A stretch of DNA of 64,000 nt from Parietaria judaica (Eukaryota > Streptophyta > Magnoliopsida > Rosales > Urticaceae), in contig OX940860.1 of assembly GCA_954871525.1 (NCBI GenBank), positions 56,284,724 through 56,348,723 on the forward strand, read 5' to 3'. A model generated the notes under the pieces. The model was not told the DNA's origin. It searched no databases and was given only the letters and a program-made list of their open reading frames with translations. Both the position numbers and the translations under genes were made by a program. How positions within the stretch are numbered: position 1 is the stretch's first letter; each line of letters starts with the position of its first letter. Positions 10,988-21,402 of this stretch are shown here, in pieces.

Positions 10988-11117
10988 GAAAATTGTACGA
11001 AATACCCATTTTTTGTCAAATCTTTTAAAAAACTACCCATTGTGTGTGTAAAAAACTACCCATAATGGGTAGTTTTTTAAAAAGTTTGCACAAAATGGGT
11101 ATTTCGCTAATTAACCC
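10988..11117. mobile_element. 130-bp MITE (Mutator-like) inside Copia 3' LTR
   Basis: Flanked by the exact 10-bp repeat TTAAATTATT (10978-10987 and 11118-11127). The ends share CGAAATACCCATTTT in inverted orientation, and the right outer end, inverted, begins GGGTTAATTAGCG. The interior is a hairpin around AAAACTACCCAT / ATGGGTAGTTTT. Confidence 0.8.
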
Positions 11118-11155
11118 TTAAATTATTACTGTTCACGTTTTAAGTTGTATATATA

Positions 11156-11859
11156 TGGCCTGTTTGGTTAGCTATTTAGAAACCCGTTTTTAATGTTTTG
11201 GTTTGAATTTTTTATTTGGAAATTCGGTTTGATAAACCATGTTTTCAAATTTTATTTGGTTAAGTTCTCTACTTAACATGTTTTTAGAAACAAAAACTGA
11301 AATCATGTTTGGTTAAGTTTTTAGATTTTAATCTATTTTTAAAATAATAAAATATATCAATTCAATTAATATATATATATATATATATAATATCCACAGT
11401 ATTATATTTGTTATCGTATCACTAATAAATGTTAATTAAATAAAATCGTGCAGAGCTTAAGTTTTATATTTAAATACAAAATTATAACATAATCAATTCA
11501 CATGTTCCTATTTAGACGATATTAAAAAAAAAGAACATAATTTATATAGGAAGTTTATTGAGGATAATAAATAGAAGATAGAGGCAAGGAAATATGAATC
11601 GTGGTCAAAAGTGATGGAGAAAAAAAAGGAGAGGGAAGTTAAATTAGTTACAGAGAAAAAGTTCTAAAAAATTAGGAAACATAACTCGAAGAACAGTGTA
11701 GACCTGTTTTCCACATTCCTTTGTTAATTTTTCAAACTAAAAATTAATTTTTAAAATCAATTTTAAAAAACTTAATCAAACGTGAATTATTAAACTAATT
11801 TAACACTTTTTGAGACCAAAACAAAAAACAGGTTTTTCAATAGCTAATCAAACAGGCCA
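11156..11859. mobile_element. 704-bp DNA transposon relic with TA target duplication inside Copia 3' LTR
   Basis: The left end TGGCCTGTTTGGTTAGCTAT is matched in inverse at the right (TGGCCTGTTTGATTAGCTAT), with weaker similarity further in. Comparison with the intact 5' LTR shows that removing the element plus one TA restores the sequence, so the TSD is TA, as in Tc1/mariner. The target is an AT run, so slippage could mislead. No coding capacity seen. Confidence 0.7.
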
Positions 11860-12963
11860 TACCTTTTACCAATCAATCAATGGAATCACAAGTTAAAACC
11901 CAAAACCAACACATAACATGTTGATACCACCACAAGTATACGATGAGACACTAAATATAATCTATATATATATAAAAGCAAAATAACTTCATGTCCCAAA
12001 AAACACCGTTTTTCTCCCCATTCTATTTTCTCCTTTATTTGAATTTTTTATTAGAAAATAAATCCTCGCTCGACGTGTCCCTTCATTTTTTATTTTCTCT
12101 TTTCTTAAAATAATTATTTACTTAAAAAACGGTTATGTTAAAACATTATTTAATAAAAAACCATTTTTAACAGGCACCTCTACATGAAAATTCAAACGTG
12201 GTCAATAATAAAAAAAAATTAAGAAAATCATAATAATAGGAACAACCAATATTTTTGTTCTTTTTTTAATTAATTATTTTGAATAGAAGCGGTTATATTT
12301 GTCAAACAAATCTAAACCAAGAGATACATATCCAACGATTGCCTTCTTTCAAATTCCACGAATAGACGTGTCACATGTAAATATATATATATATATATAT
12401 ATATATTATTATATTATATACACACACATTAGTATTATTCCAATAAAATTACTCTTCCACGTATTTTTCCAATCCAACAAAAAATTAGGTGCCTTTGTCC
12501 AATATATGTATATATGCCGTCGTCAATAAAATCACTCTTCCACGTGTTTTTTAAATAAAATTATAAAATTGTCGTCAATAACTCCTTTTTTTAATATTAA
12601 TAATCAATTATTTTTTAAACAAAAAATTGTAACAAAAATTCCTTAAAAAATATAGTAACTAAACACTACATTTTTGCTCTTTTTTAGCAACTGCAAATAA
12701 ATAAATAAATTATAAACACCACCAACAGTAGTATTTAAACAACATATTTGATATACGTAATAAATAAAGTACACCACTAACTAATTGAATGTTTTAATAA
12801 AACCGGATTATTTGAATATTAATCTACATGAAATTAAATCATCATAAGAGAGCCTCAATTCAAACCAATAAAAAGTAGTTCGCATCTCTAGCATTATATC
12901 CAGGTCATTAACATAAATATATTATATAATTTTCTTTGAAACTCAATCGACGTAAAACATAAC

Positions 12964-14090
12964 GTGACGTTGATTCACGAAGAGACCTCTTCTTCCACAA
13001 ATAACCGACTTACCATATATTTCATATGTATCGATTTAGTGCAAATCTTTCGCTCTCCCTCTCTCCGCCATTCTCTCCACAGTCCGATCACCCAAAACAT
13101 CAACGACGTGCCGAAGCCTCCGGTCTTGCAGAGCCACCATCTGTGTCAAATCATCAGCATGGCACTGAACTCAGTCACCCAAAGTCTTTTCGGCCTTCGT
13201 GACGGGAAGTTATTCATTTAAATTTGACTTATTTCCTGTTTCCGGTTTTCTTTGAATATATAGAATTACATTTACGCGCAGAGTCTTGCTGACGGCTGTT
13301 TTCCAGTAAGAGAAGGTCCATCTGCGACTGCGAGCCGTACGTCTTCATGGTTAGTTTTTATTTTTATAAAAATAACTGCACAACATACACGAAAAGGCTT
13401 ATTGAATATTTGGAATATTTATTTTCGAAGCATCATGTTGCTTCAGAAAACTCTCATCTCCCTAAAAATCATGTTTTTCTACTTTTTAACTCTTTGTTCG
13501 ATTCATCACACACAGACTACTCTTCTGAACACGATCAGACTCCTCTCCAAGCGCAAGCGCAAGCAAAACCATTCTTGAAAACGATCAGAAAATAATATCA
13601 AACATTCGGAAGATTGCAGTGTCGTCTCTGTGTGGTTTGATTCCAAGAATCGCGTATAGTCGGAACAATGAGAAACCCTAAACTTGGCGTCTGAGCGGTT
13701 AAGGACGCGAACGAGATCGATGAAGACGGAGTCGGATTCTTTGAAGCGATAGATCCCTCCAGGGGCGTCTTCAACGTCGACTCGAGTCTCGGCTCTGCAC
13801 TATTTATATGAGGTTAGTATTCCATTCATTTGATCTTTTATCGCCTATTTGAAAATGTATGATGCGACTAAGCACCGGAGCCTACGTAGCAACCGCGTTT
13901 AGACTGCTGCCTCTGCCATATCCGTTACAATTCAAGTAATTATTTGCCATTTTGCCTTTTCTGATATTTTTGTCTTTTGTTTGTGTTCCATATCTTTATT
14001 CATTTGTAGAGCCTACGTAATGTACTTAAACGAAAATCCACGGATATGTACTACGACCGTGATTTGCCTCTCTGTGATATCTCCGGTGAG
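12964..14090 (+). other. Gene-like islands inside the Helitron (possible captured exons)
   Basis: GC content rises here above the surrounding AT-rich DNA. Short open pieces end at plausible donors. One at 14010-14085 is preceded by TTTGTAG and followed by GTGAGT. Another short frame near 13141-13220 includes MALNSVTQSLFGLRDG. Another, near 13710-13800, reads through GVFNVDSSLGSALF. I do not recognise the parent gene or genes. Helitrons often carry captured host exons, which is the inference. Confidence 0.35.
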
Positions 14091-16276
14091 TGTCGACTAA
14101 GATCACCAAAAACTACAATTGGTGATCGTAATTTTTAAGCATTATAACCGTTTAAAAATATCCTTAATTAGACATTTTAATCACACCCCAAAAATCTTAA
14201 TTTTATTCATATATACAGATTCGTTTATTAAGTAAGAGCCGAGAGATGTTACGTTTCACCGATTGTTAGTAGTAGAAGAGAAGAAACGATGGTGTTCCAG
14301 ATTTTTCAAAATCTCACAAGAAAATTGAGAAATTTATTTTCGGTTTTATGTCGTCGTTTATTCTAGATTTTCTTGAGGAATATATGGCTTCTTCCATGCC
14401 GCGGCATATTTGTTTTGTTTGATTTTCTATGTTAATGTCTGATCAAAGTGCTTTTGTTTTTGTCTTTGTCTTTGTTTTTGCAGATTATTCGCCAGGGATT
14501 CTATCGAATAAAGAATTTGGAGTTCAAAGGCCAGGTTTTTATCACTCATCTTTCTGTTTTTCTGTTGTTTTTTTTTTAATTTGCAGTGCAATATGTTTAG
14601 TGTGTTTAAATACTTTAGTCAAGTGCTTGACGATGTAAGATGGCGAATAAGAAAGATCTTTGGAAATTTTCTCACCCAATTTCTCATTTTCAAAGAAAAT
14701 TGAGTGGTGGTATCTAGGCGAAGCTACAACCACTTGAAAGGGGTTATATTCCTCCCAACTCATTTAAAATATGTTCAAAATCACTCATGCCATTTCACTT
14801 TTTTCTTTTCTCTCACGCCAGCCATACAAGAGCTCCTGTCCTCACAACGTTGCTCGATCACTCTCTTTCTTCGTCGCTCTCTCTGTCATCGTATCACTTC
14901 CTAACGATGTCAATGGGAGAGTTCTCTCCAACGCAAATCATTGTTAGAGAGAAAATATGTCTTTGTTTTCCAAGGGTTTCCTCCGTTTAGGACCCAGATA
15001 CAAGAAGAGTCTATGCAAATATTCTTTTTCTATTGGTATATTTCTTTCTTCAATAGTTTGTAATTTAATGATTGATTCACATTGGTTAAGTTCCTTTGGG
15101 AATCAAAACTCTATGATTTTTATCTCCCATTAATATTTTTGAATGTATTCTATTTTTGACAAAGATAAATGTAGGCGATCCGAGGATCGAGAAATCCACA
15201 CTATATGATGTTATTGCCTGCCAGGTTGTAACTATATAAAATTTTACTAATTTTTTATTTAGTAATGCATTTGCGAGGTTTTTGATGACATATAAACTGC
15301 ATGACATTTATGTTGCTTAGGGTTTTAATTATTATGTTTTATATGATGTAGGTTTTCTTTTCCAAACCCTATTTTGATTTTGAAGTCCTTGGCTTCATAT
15401 GCTGGTTTTGGTACAAGTTTGGAGTATTATGAAAGTTTGTTTTTCTTATTTTGTCTTCGTTGTGGCTCTCATTTTTGTTAATAATTCAATGTGATACTTG
15501 ATTGATGCATTACCTTGGCCTAAGCATCACTACATACCGTTAATGACCTTTTTTCCATTCTCGGTGCTGCCTAAGGTGGTTGCCCCTGTATTGACATGTA
15601 TAAGACAATATGCTTGAAAGGTAGAATTCAATGAATATTTATTGACATATTACCTTCTACTATAACGATAATGTAGATAATTTCTAATGATATTGGTTTT
15701 AGATAATTCAGCGAGATGGTGATTGTATAGAATTGGAACGATATAGGTTTTGTCGTTTTGCTATTCTTCTTCTTTTCTTGCTGTTTCAGTTGTCTTTCTT
15801 CCACTGTATTTAATTTCTCCGGCAACTCTCCATTAGCTTGCCTTTGGATCTCTAACCTGTTCTCTATCGTCATTTGTTCTTAGTATCCGTCGGCGTTGCC
15901 CTGTCTGTTCTCTGCTTCAGGTTTTGTCTTGCATGGCTTGATTTTAGTTCATGTTAGTTGTTCTTATATGTGTTCCGATTTTCTAATTGATTTTTTATTT
16001 ATTACATGTGTTCAGTTTTTTCGTTTCTATTATTGTCTCTCTTAAATATTGAGCAACTTATGTTAGAACTTTTGGAACTGCTTGCCTGCTAGGTTTTCAT
16101 ATGTTGCTTTCTGAAATGTGAGAGTTGTCGACTTTTGATATCCCTTTTTGACGATGTAGTTAAAAGTCATCCGAGTTTTCCAACTATAAAGAAAATCAGT
16201 TCAGTTTTGAGTTTACATATGCTAACTCTGTTTTACATTTATTTTAAAATTTTCAAAAGTTTCACGGTGTTTGTAG

Positions 16277-16364
16277 GACTTCGCAAATATATTTGGTCTA
16301 CAGCGTTTTCGAGGAAACTTCTTTGCCATGTACAATCATGGTTCACCTCTCTTTCGTTCCTCCG
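16277..16364 (+). other. Exon-like island in Helitron
   Basis: 88 bp bounded by TTTGTAG before and GTGAGT after. One frame is fully open and reads GLQRFRGNFFAMYNHGSPLF in its middle. Parent gene not recognised. Confidence 0.3.
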
Positions 16365-18212
16365 GTGAGTCATTTTCTTTCATTTCTCAAATGTTTATAT
16401 GAATTTTTTTCATTTTGTGTATTTTCATACATCTTCATAGTAGTCGTAAGATTTGAAATTAATTACAAGTGCTGTTGATATTTAGTTATTTCTCTATATT
16501 TTACCGAGATTTTAGTTCAATTTTTCAATTGACTTATTTTGTTTCCATGACTTTTGGTTGATTCTAAGGATTTGTTCAGTTTTTTATTTGCTATTTGGTT
16601 TTTGGGTAGATGTGAATAGGCTCGATTTATTAAACTTATTCAACTGAAATCCACCCGGTTGAGCGTGAATCCAATTTGAATTTTCAGTTGGCATTTTTTT
16701 TTTATGCCAAAATAAGTTCTCATGATAAAAATCACCGCAAGTCTACTTCATTTCTTACTTTTCTTACTGTATTCGTTCTTTGATGAATCATCTCCTAGAG
16801 ACTTCTTAGACTAGAGTGCAACATTGATTCCTACCAACCGGGATGAAGTATATTCTTTTATATTTGGGTTTTTGTTTGTTATATATATTTTTAAGAATCA
16901 TATCACATTTGTTATTTGGTTTGGATATTTCATGTCATATTTGACAAAATATTGTAGCTGGACTCTTTCCAAAAGTACTATGGGTTCATAGTTGACGTTC
17001 CAATTACCCTCCATGTGAATTATGAAGAAAAAAAAAATGTTAAAAAGCCCTTTGAAAACAAGGTTTGTTTTTCTTTTCTCTTGAGTTCTTTTCTTAATTG
17101 TTAAGTTATATAACAAATATATTTTATTTATAATAATAGAATTCACGGATTCGACTTTGTGCTCCTTTCATTTTTTTTTCTTTAATTTCGTCCCAAAGGT
17201 ACTATGCCCTCAAGCTAATGTCCAACTATTCTAAATGTTCAAAGTAAATGCTAAGAAGTCATTCGGAAACAAATTTTGTTTTACGTATTGTTTGAGCTTT
17301 GCTCTTAGTTGTTTAGTATTGTAGAAAGTATTATTTATAAAAATAGAATTCAAGGATATTCATTGTTGTTGCTCTTTTCAGTTTTTTTTTTTCATAATTT
17401 TTAAATTCTAAAAATACTATCACTATGGATTCAAAATTGATGTTCCAACTACTCTATGTACAAAGTTATAAGGAAGAAAATGCTAAGCTCTCAAGTTTCT
17501 TTTTTCTTTTTAATTATTTAATTATTTGAGTTCATTTCTTAATTAGTTATATTACAATATTTTGTAGTGTACGAAGAAAATACCCTAAGTCAAAATTTAA
17601 TTAAATGAGGAATAATCGTTATTACAGAAAATTGGTCAAACTTAATTATAGGTATAAATATTTTAGAAATTATAAAATATAATTATTAATCAGAATAAAA
17701 AAATTTCAAAATTATAAAAGATAATTATTAATCAAGTTTAATTTGGTCCAAAAAAAAAAATCATTAAAGGGCATAAATGGATTTTTTTAAACTATGGGCA
17801 AATCTCTAAAAGATATGACACATTTTTCATGCAATTTCTTTAAATTAATTTGTGATTCTTAAATACAATATAAACAAATTAATTTAGACTATAATAGTTT
17901 TGTAACTGTTATTATAATTTTTTATGTGTCATGAAAATTATATTGACGTCATTGTAATTGTTATTATGGATCTTTCTCTTATATGTTCAACATTTTTTTT
18001 TATCAAATTTAGACATAATATTCTATCTTATATAGACACTTGGAAAACACAATTTATGTTAGCCATTTATTTTGTCTGTATTCTCAAAATTTGTCTAATT
18101 ATAATAAAAATATCGTAAATCATACTACATAATAATATTGTTTGATGTAAGTATATATTTTTTCAATAACAATCGGTAACAAAATTATTTAATTTGACAT
18201 TGTTTTCAATAT

Positions 18213-18231
18213 CACTGCGCAACGCGCGGTG
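18213..18231 (+). terminator. Helitron 3' terminal hairpin
   Basis: CACTGCGC and GCGCGGTG form an 8-bp stem with one G.T wobble around the 3-base loop AAC, followed by CCGGTCAA and the terminal CTAG. This is the standard Helitron end structure. Confidence 0.85.
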
Positions 18232-18243
18232 CCGGTCAACTAG

Positions 18244-19692
18244 TTTATTTAAAATTATGAGTTTTTTCTTCACAATAATTACGGCTAAATATACGGTTAA
18301 AAGAATATAGAAAAAGGAGATTTGTCAATATGAAAGAGACGACCATTCAAAAAGAATAAATGAAATAGACGTAAATTCTTAATTAGACTAAATATTTTAA
18401 TTTAATATTAATTAAAATAAACAGTTTGGGACAATCACACACGTGTCTGGTCTAATCTGTCTTTTGTCACATGATAAGTGTTTTATTTCGCTATTTTTCA
18501 TTCTTTATTCATTTCGTGGTCATAATTTGGCGACTAATTTATTATTTCGATTTTAATGTATGAAAAGATAATCGAGTGACCGAATTGGCATTGAGGGAGA
18601 GAAGTGGGACATATGGATTCATTAATTTAGTCGGTGCTATACTTTATTATTATTTGGGATGATCATGATAAAAATACCTAAATTTTGATGATTGCGGTGT
18701 TGGACAGTCCAAAAAAAAAAGCACAATAAAAATACTCAAAGTTGATAAATGTGAGACTGAAATTTTTACGTTCAACTTTTTTCGTCAAATACAAATGAGA
18801 AAAAATGATAAATAACTAGATGAGCACATAAATATTTACCTTAGATATGATTTAATGATACTATCTTAAAAAAAAATACCAACTTTCGTAAAAAATAACA
18901 TTGAACATAAAAAATGTCGCTTAATATTTGTTGACTTCAGATACTTTTATCGCTATTTTTTCACTTTGAACCTTGTCGTCTCTATTGATTAAAATTTAAG
19001 TATTTTAATCGCAATTATCTGTTCGGAAGAAATGATCACATTCTTTTAAAGCAATAATTTATTTCTAACAATAATTCTCACGTATAATTAAGGTGATTGA
19101 AGAAATCATAAACTCAATAAAATTCTATAGAAGAAATTAGAATTCCTATAAACATCAATTTGATTGTTTTGAAGTTATGTCAAACAATATTGCTATCTGC
19201 CGTTGTTGCTTTGAATTAGTGTTTCAAAGGTGAGCTTGAAGTCCTTATTCCCATTACAAGATCAACACGAAGGACTAATGATATATGATGTGTTTATTAT
19301 AGATTAATTTTTGTTTATTAATTGTTGCAACAAATCCAGTGTAGCCAATTAGTATTACCAATATCATTATATCAGTCCATTTACATATTTGCCCATTAAA
19401 TCACGACAGCTTATGTCTGAATTGTATATTGAAATGAAAATTCGAAAAAAAAAATAAAAAAAATTGCAGAGTTAAAATTCTGGATATGAAGTTAGCTATG
19501 CATATTTATATACGCCAAGACCATTGCAATAGAATTGAATTAAGCACTAATTAAATGGATGAACTTTTTATTATAAAAATATATAAAAAATTGAAAGAAA
19601 GAAAAAAAAAAAAAGCAGAAAACGAAAATGATGATTCTGCTTTGTTTTCTCATTTCCATGTCAGGCTTCAAACATTTTTCTTTTATATATAT
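18244..19692. other. Intergenic, AT-rich
   Basis: No gene, RNA or bounded repeat seen. Short A/T runs only. Confidence 0.5.
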
Positions 19693-20752
19693 TGTTACGG
19701 GTATTTTTGCGCGACTAATTTCTCGATTAATTAACAAAAGCGAGAATTATTCAAATTAATTCTTCTTTTATTAATTATGATCGATTTCGCCTAAAATATT
19801 TGCCGGAGGTCCGTTTTCGAAAAATAAAGGTTCCCGATGGTCCCGAAAATATCAAAACACCCAAAAACGACATAAAGTTTGCGAAAATCGGCCTCGGGGA
19901 CCACCCGAGGCCTCCGAGGGCCCTCCGGGCCCCCCGGGTGGGCCCCAACGCCCCTCAGCAGGGCCCACGAAGGTCAAAGCTGACCCAGCCACGTGTCAAC
20001 ACGCCACTGGGTGCGAGAGCCACGTCTCAGCCAATCGCAGTGCGACACGTGGCTGCTGAGTCAGCCTTGCTTGGAGCCGAAGTTTGCCGACCCCGCCGCC
20101 TTCCGGCCGCGCGTGAGGGCGCGTCGTAGCTCCGATCGCCGCGATTCTTGCGGCAATGGATCGGCAACATCCCGGGGAGTCAGAAAAACATATACTTTTC
20201 CCCCGGGAGCCTCCCGGATGAGGAGATAAATTCAAAAACAGAAACCCGGTTTTACCCGGTTTTTTCCTATAAATAGGGGTTCGATCCCCACACTTTCTAC
20301 ACGATTTTTCACTCGAGCAAACACTTGGGAAACGCCCAAAACTCTCCCAAAACTCTCTCGAGACTTCCAAAAACCGATATTCACTCAAATACCCCGCTAA
20401 TGTTGAGCGTCGGAGGTGAATCGGGGGGCAAAACCCTCGTTTCTCCCTTACCGCGGTGCTATTTTATCAGGTCCCGGAAGAGAAAAATCCAACGAAGGCG
20501 GAAGCTCTGGCGGAATTCCTACTCGGTTCTAGGCCCGCCTGATAGGACCAGTTCTAAGCGGTGTCCAGTCTATCCCCCCAGTCCATTGCGCGGCTGAGGG
20601 TATAGCCTGGGGACCCGAGCCTGGGCCCACAATTCAGGACGAGGGGCCCGACTTAGGGGAATTTTTGCCCAGATCCACAAGACGACGTTAAAGCCCGGCC
20701 CAACACGAGCAATTGGGCCGCTAATGGATTGAAGCATTTTTCTGCATCAACA
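19693..20752 (+). repeat. Tat element 5' LTR (1060 bp)
   Basis: Starts TGTTACGGG and ends CATCAACA. Same sequence at 28596-29655. Short open frames inside it appear identically in both LTRs and are not genes. Confidence 0.92.
20268..20275 (+). promoter_or_regulatory. LTR TATA box
   Basis: TATAAATA followed by GGGG. The likely promoter of the genomic retrotransposon transcript. The duplicate in the 3' LTR is at 29171-29178. Confidence 0.7.
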
Positions 20753-20775
20753 TTTTGGCGCTAGAAGGAGGGGAA
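20753..20775 (+). promoter_or_regulatory. Putative primer-binding site of Tat element
   Basis: TTTTGGCGCTAGAAGGAGGG lies immediately after the LTR. The position fits a tRNA primer site; I do not assign the tRNA. Confidence 0.55.
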
Positions 20776-20819
20776 TCACGAGTTTAAGCCTCGAGTCCCT
20801 ACCGGAACATCCGGCCGCA

Positions 20820-21345
20820 TCCAAAGGCGTTTGAGTACGTTCGAACACACTCGAACATACTCACAGACGTTCAAAGCCACCGGCCACACTCGAGGGCGTT
20901 CGAAGAAATTCGAAGAACACTCGAGGGCGTTCGAAGAAGTTCTCAAGAACACTCGAAGATGTTCGAAGAAATTCGAAGAACACTCGAAGGCGTTCGAAGA
21001 AATACTCGAACACACTCGAAGGCGTTCGAAGAAATTCTCAAGAACACTCGAAGACGTTCGAAGAAATTCGAAGAACACTCGAGGGCGTTCGAAGAAATTC
21101 GAAGAACACTCGAGGGCGTTCGAAGAAGTTCTCAAGAACACTCGAAGACGTTCGAAGAAATTCGAAGAACACTCGAAGGCGTTCGAAGAAATACTCGAAC
21201 ACACTCGAAGGCGTTCGAAGAAATTCTCAAGAACACTCGAAGACGTTCGAAGAAATTCGAAGAACACTCGAGGGCGTTCGAAGAAATACTCGAACACACT
21301 CGAGGGCGTTCAAAGAAATTCGAAGAACGCTCAAAGACATCCGAA
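20820..21345 (+). repeat. Leader tandem repeats (31-33 bp units)
   Basis: About 16 imperfect units built from GTTCGAAGAAATTCGAAGAA and ACACTCGA(A/G)G. Unit lengths of 31 and 33 bp alternate in a higher-order pattern, so several frames on both strands remain open. The sense frame joins gag, but the repeat is more likely untranslated leader or an optional N-terminal extension. Confidence 0.8.
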
Positions 21346-21402
21346 GGCCTCCACACCGCGAAGCTCGCGAGCCTCTTGAGTCTTTGTCAAAAAAGAGACT
21401 CG

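Larger units (their letters stand above)
3490..11911 (+). mobile_element. Ty1/Copia LTR retrotransposon, decayed, with three nested insertions
   Basis: The element is bounded by the 5-bp TSD CATAA (3485-3489 and 11912-11916). LTRs start TGTTG and end AACA. The 5' LTR is 3490-3596 (107 bp). The 3' LTR (10955-11911) is about 111 bp once two MITEs are removed. A primer-binding site for initiator-Met tRNA follows the 5' LTR and a purine tract precedes the 3' LTR. Internal order is leader, gag zinc knuckle, protease, integrase, reverse transcriptase, RNase H, which is the Copia order. Most of gag is missing and pol carries several stops and frameshifts, so it is immobile. A 2578-bp LTR element sits between the zinc knuckle and protease regions. 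The LTRs are very short for an element that once encoded full pol. Confidence 0.92.
10955..11911 (+). repeat. Copia 3' LTR split by two MITEs
   Basis: The pieces 10955-10987, 11128-11155 and 11862-11911 together reproduce the 107-bp 5' LTR with a few differences. The intervening DNA is two separate insertions, each leaving a duplicated target. Confidence 0.88.
11961..18243 (+). mobile_element. Non-autonomous Helitron
   Basis: The element begins with TC (TCTATATATATATAAAAGCA) after an A and ends CTAG before a T, the expected insertion between A and T. A strong GC hairpin lies nine bases before CTAG. There are no TIRs and no TSD, as expected of Helitrons. At 6283 bp it is large, but no RepHel helicase or replication-initiator motif is readable, so it would need a helper. 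Most of the interior is AT-rich non-coding DNA, with a few gene-like islands (see 12964-14090 and 16277-16364). A TA microsatellite sits at about 12377-12405. Confidence 0.8.

Noticed and set aside
19800..20129. Open frames of about 60-130 codons repeated at 28703-29500
   Set aside because: They lie within the two LTRs and appear twice unchanged because the LTRs match; they overlap the promoter and leader.
20820..21345. Possible CRISPR-like array
   Set aside because: The repeats are contiguous without unique spacers, and this is a plant retrotransposon leader.
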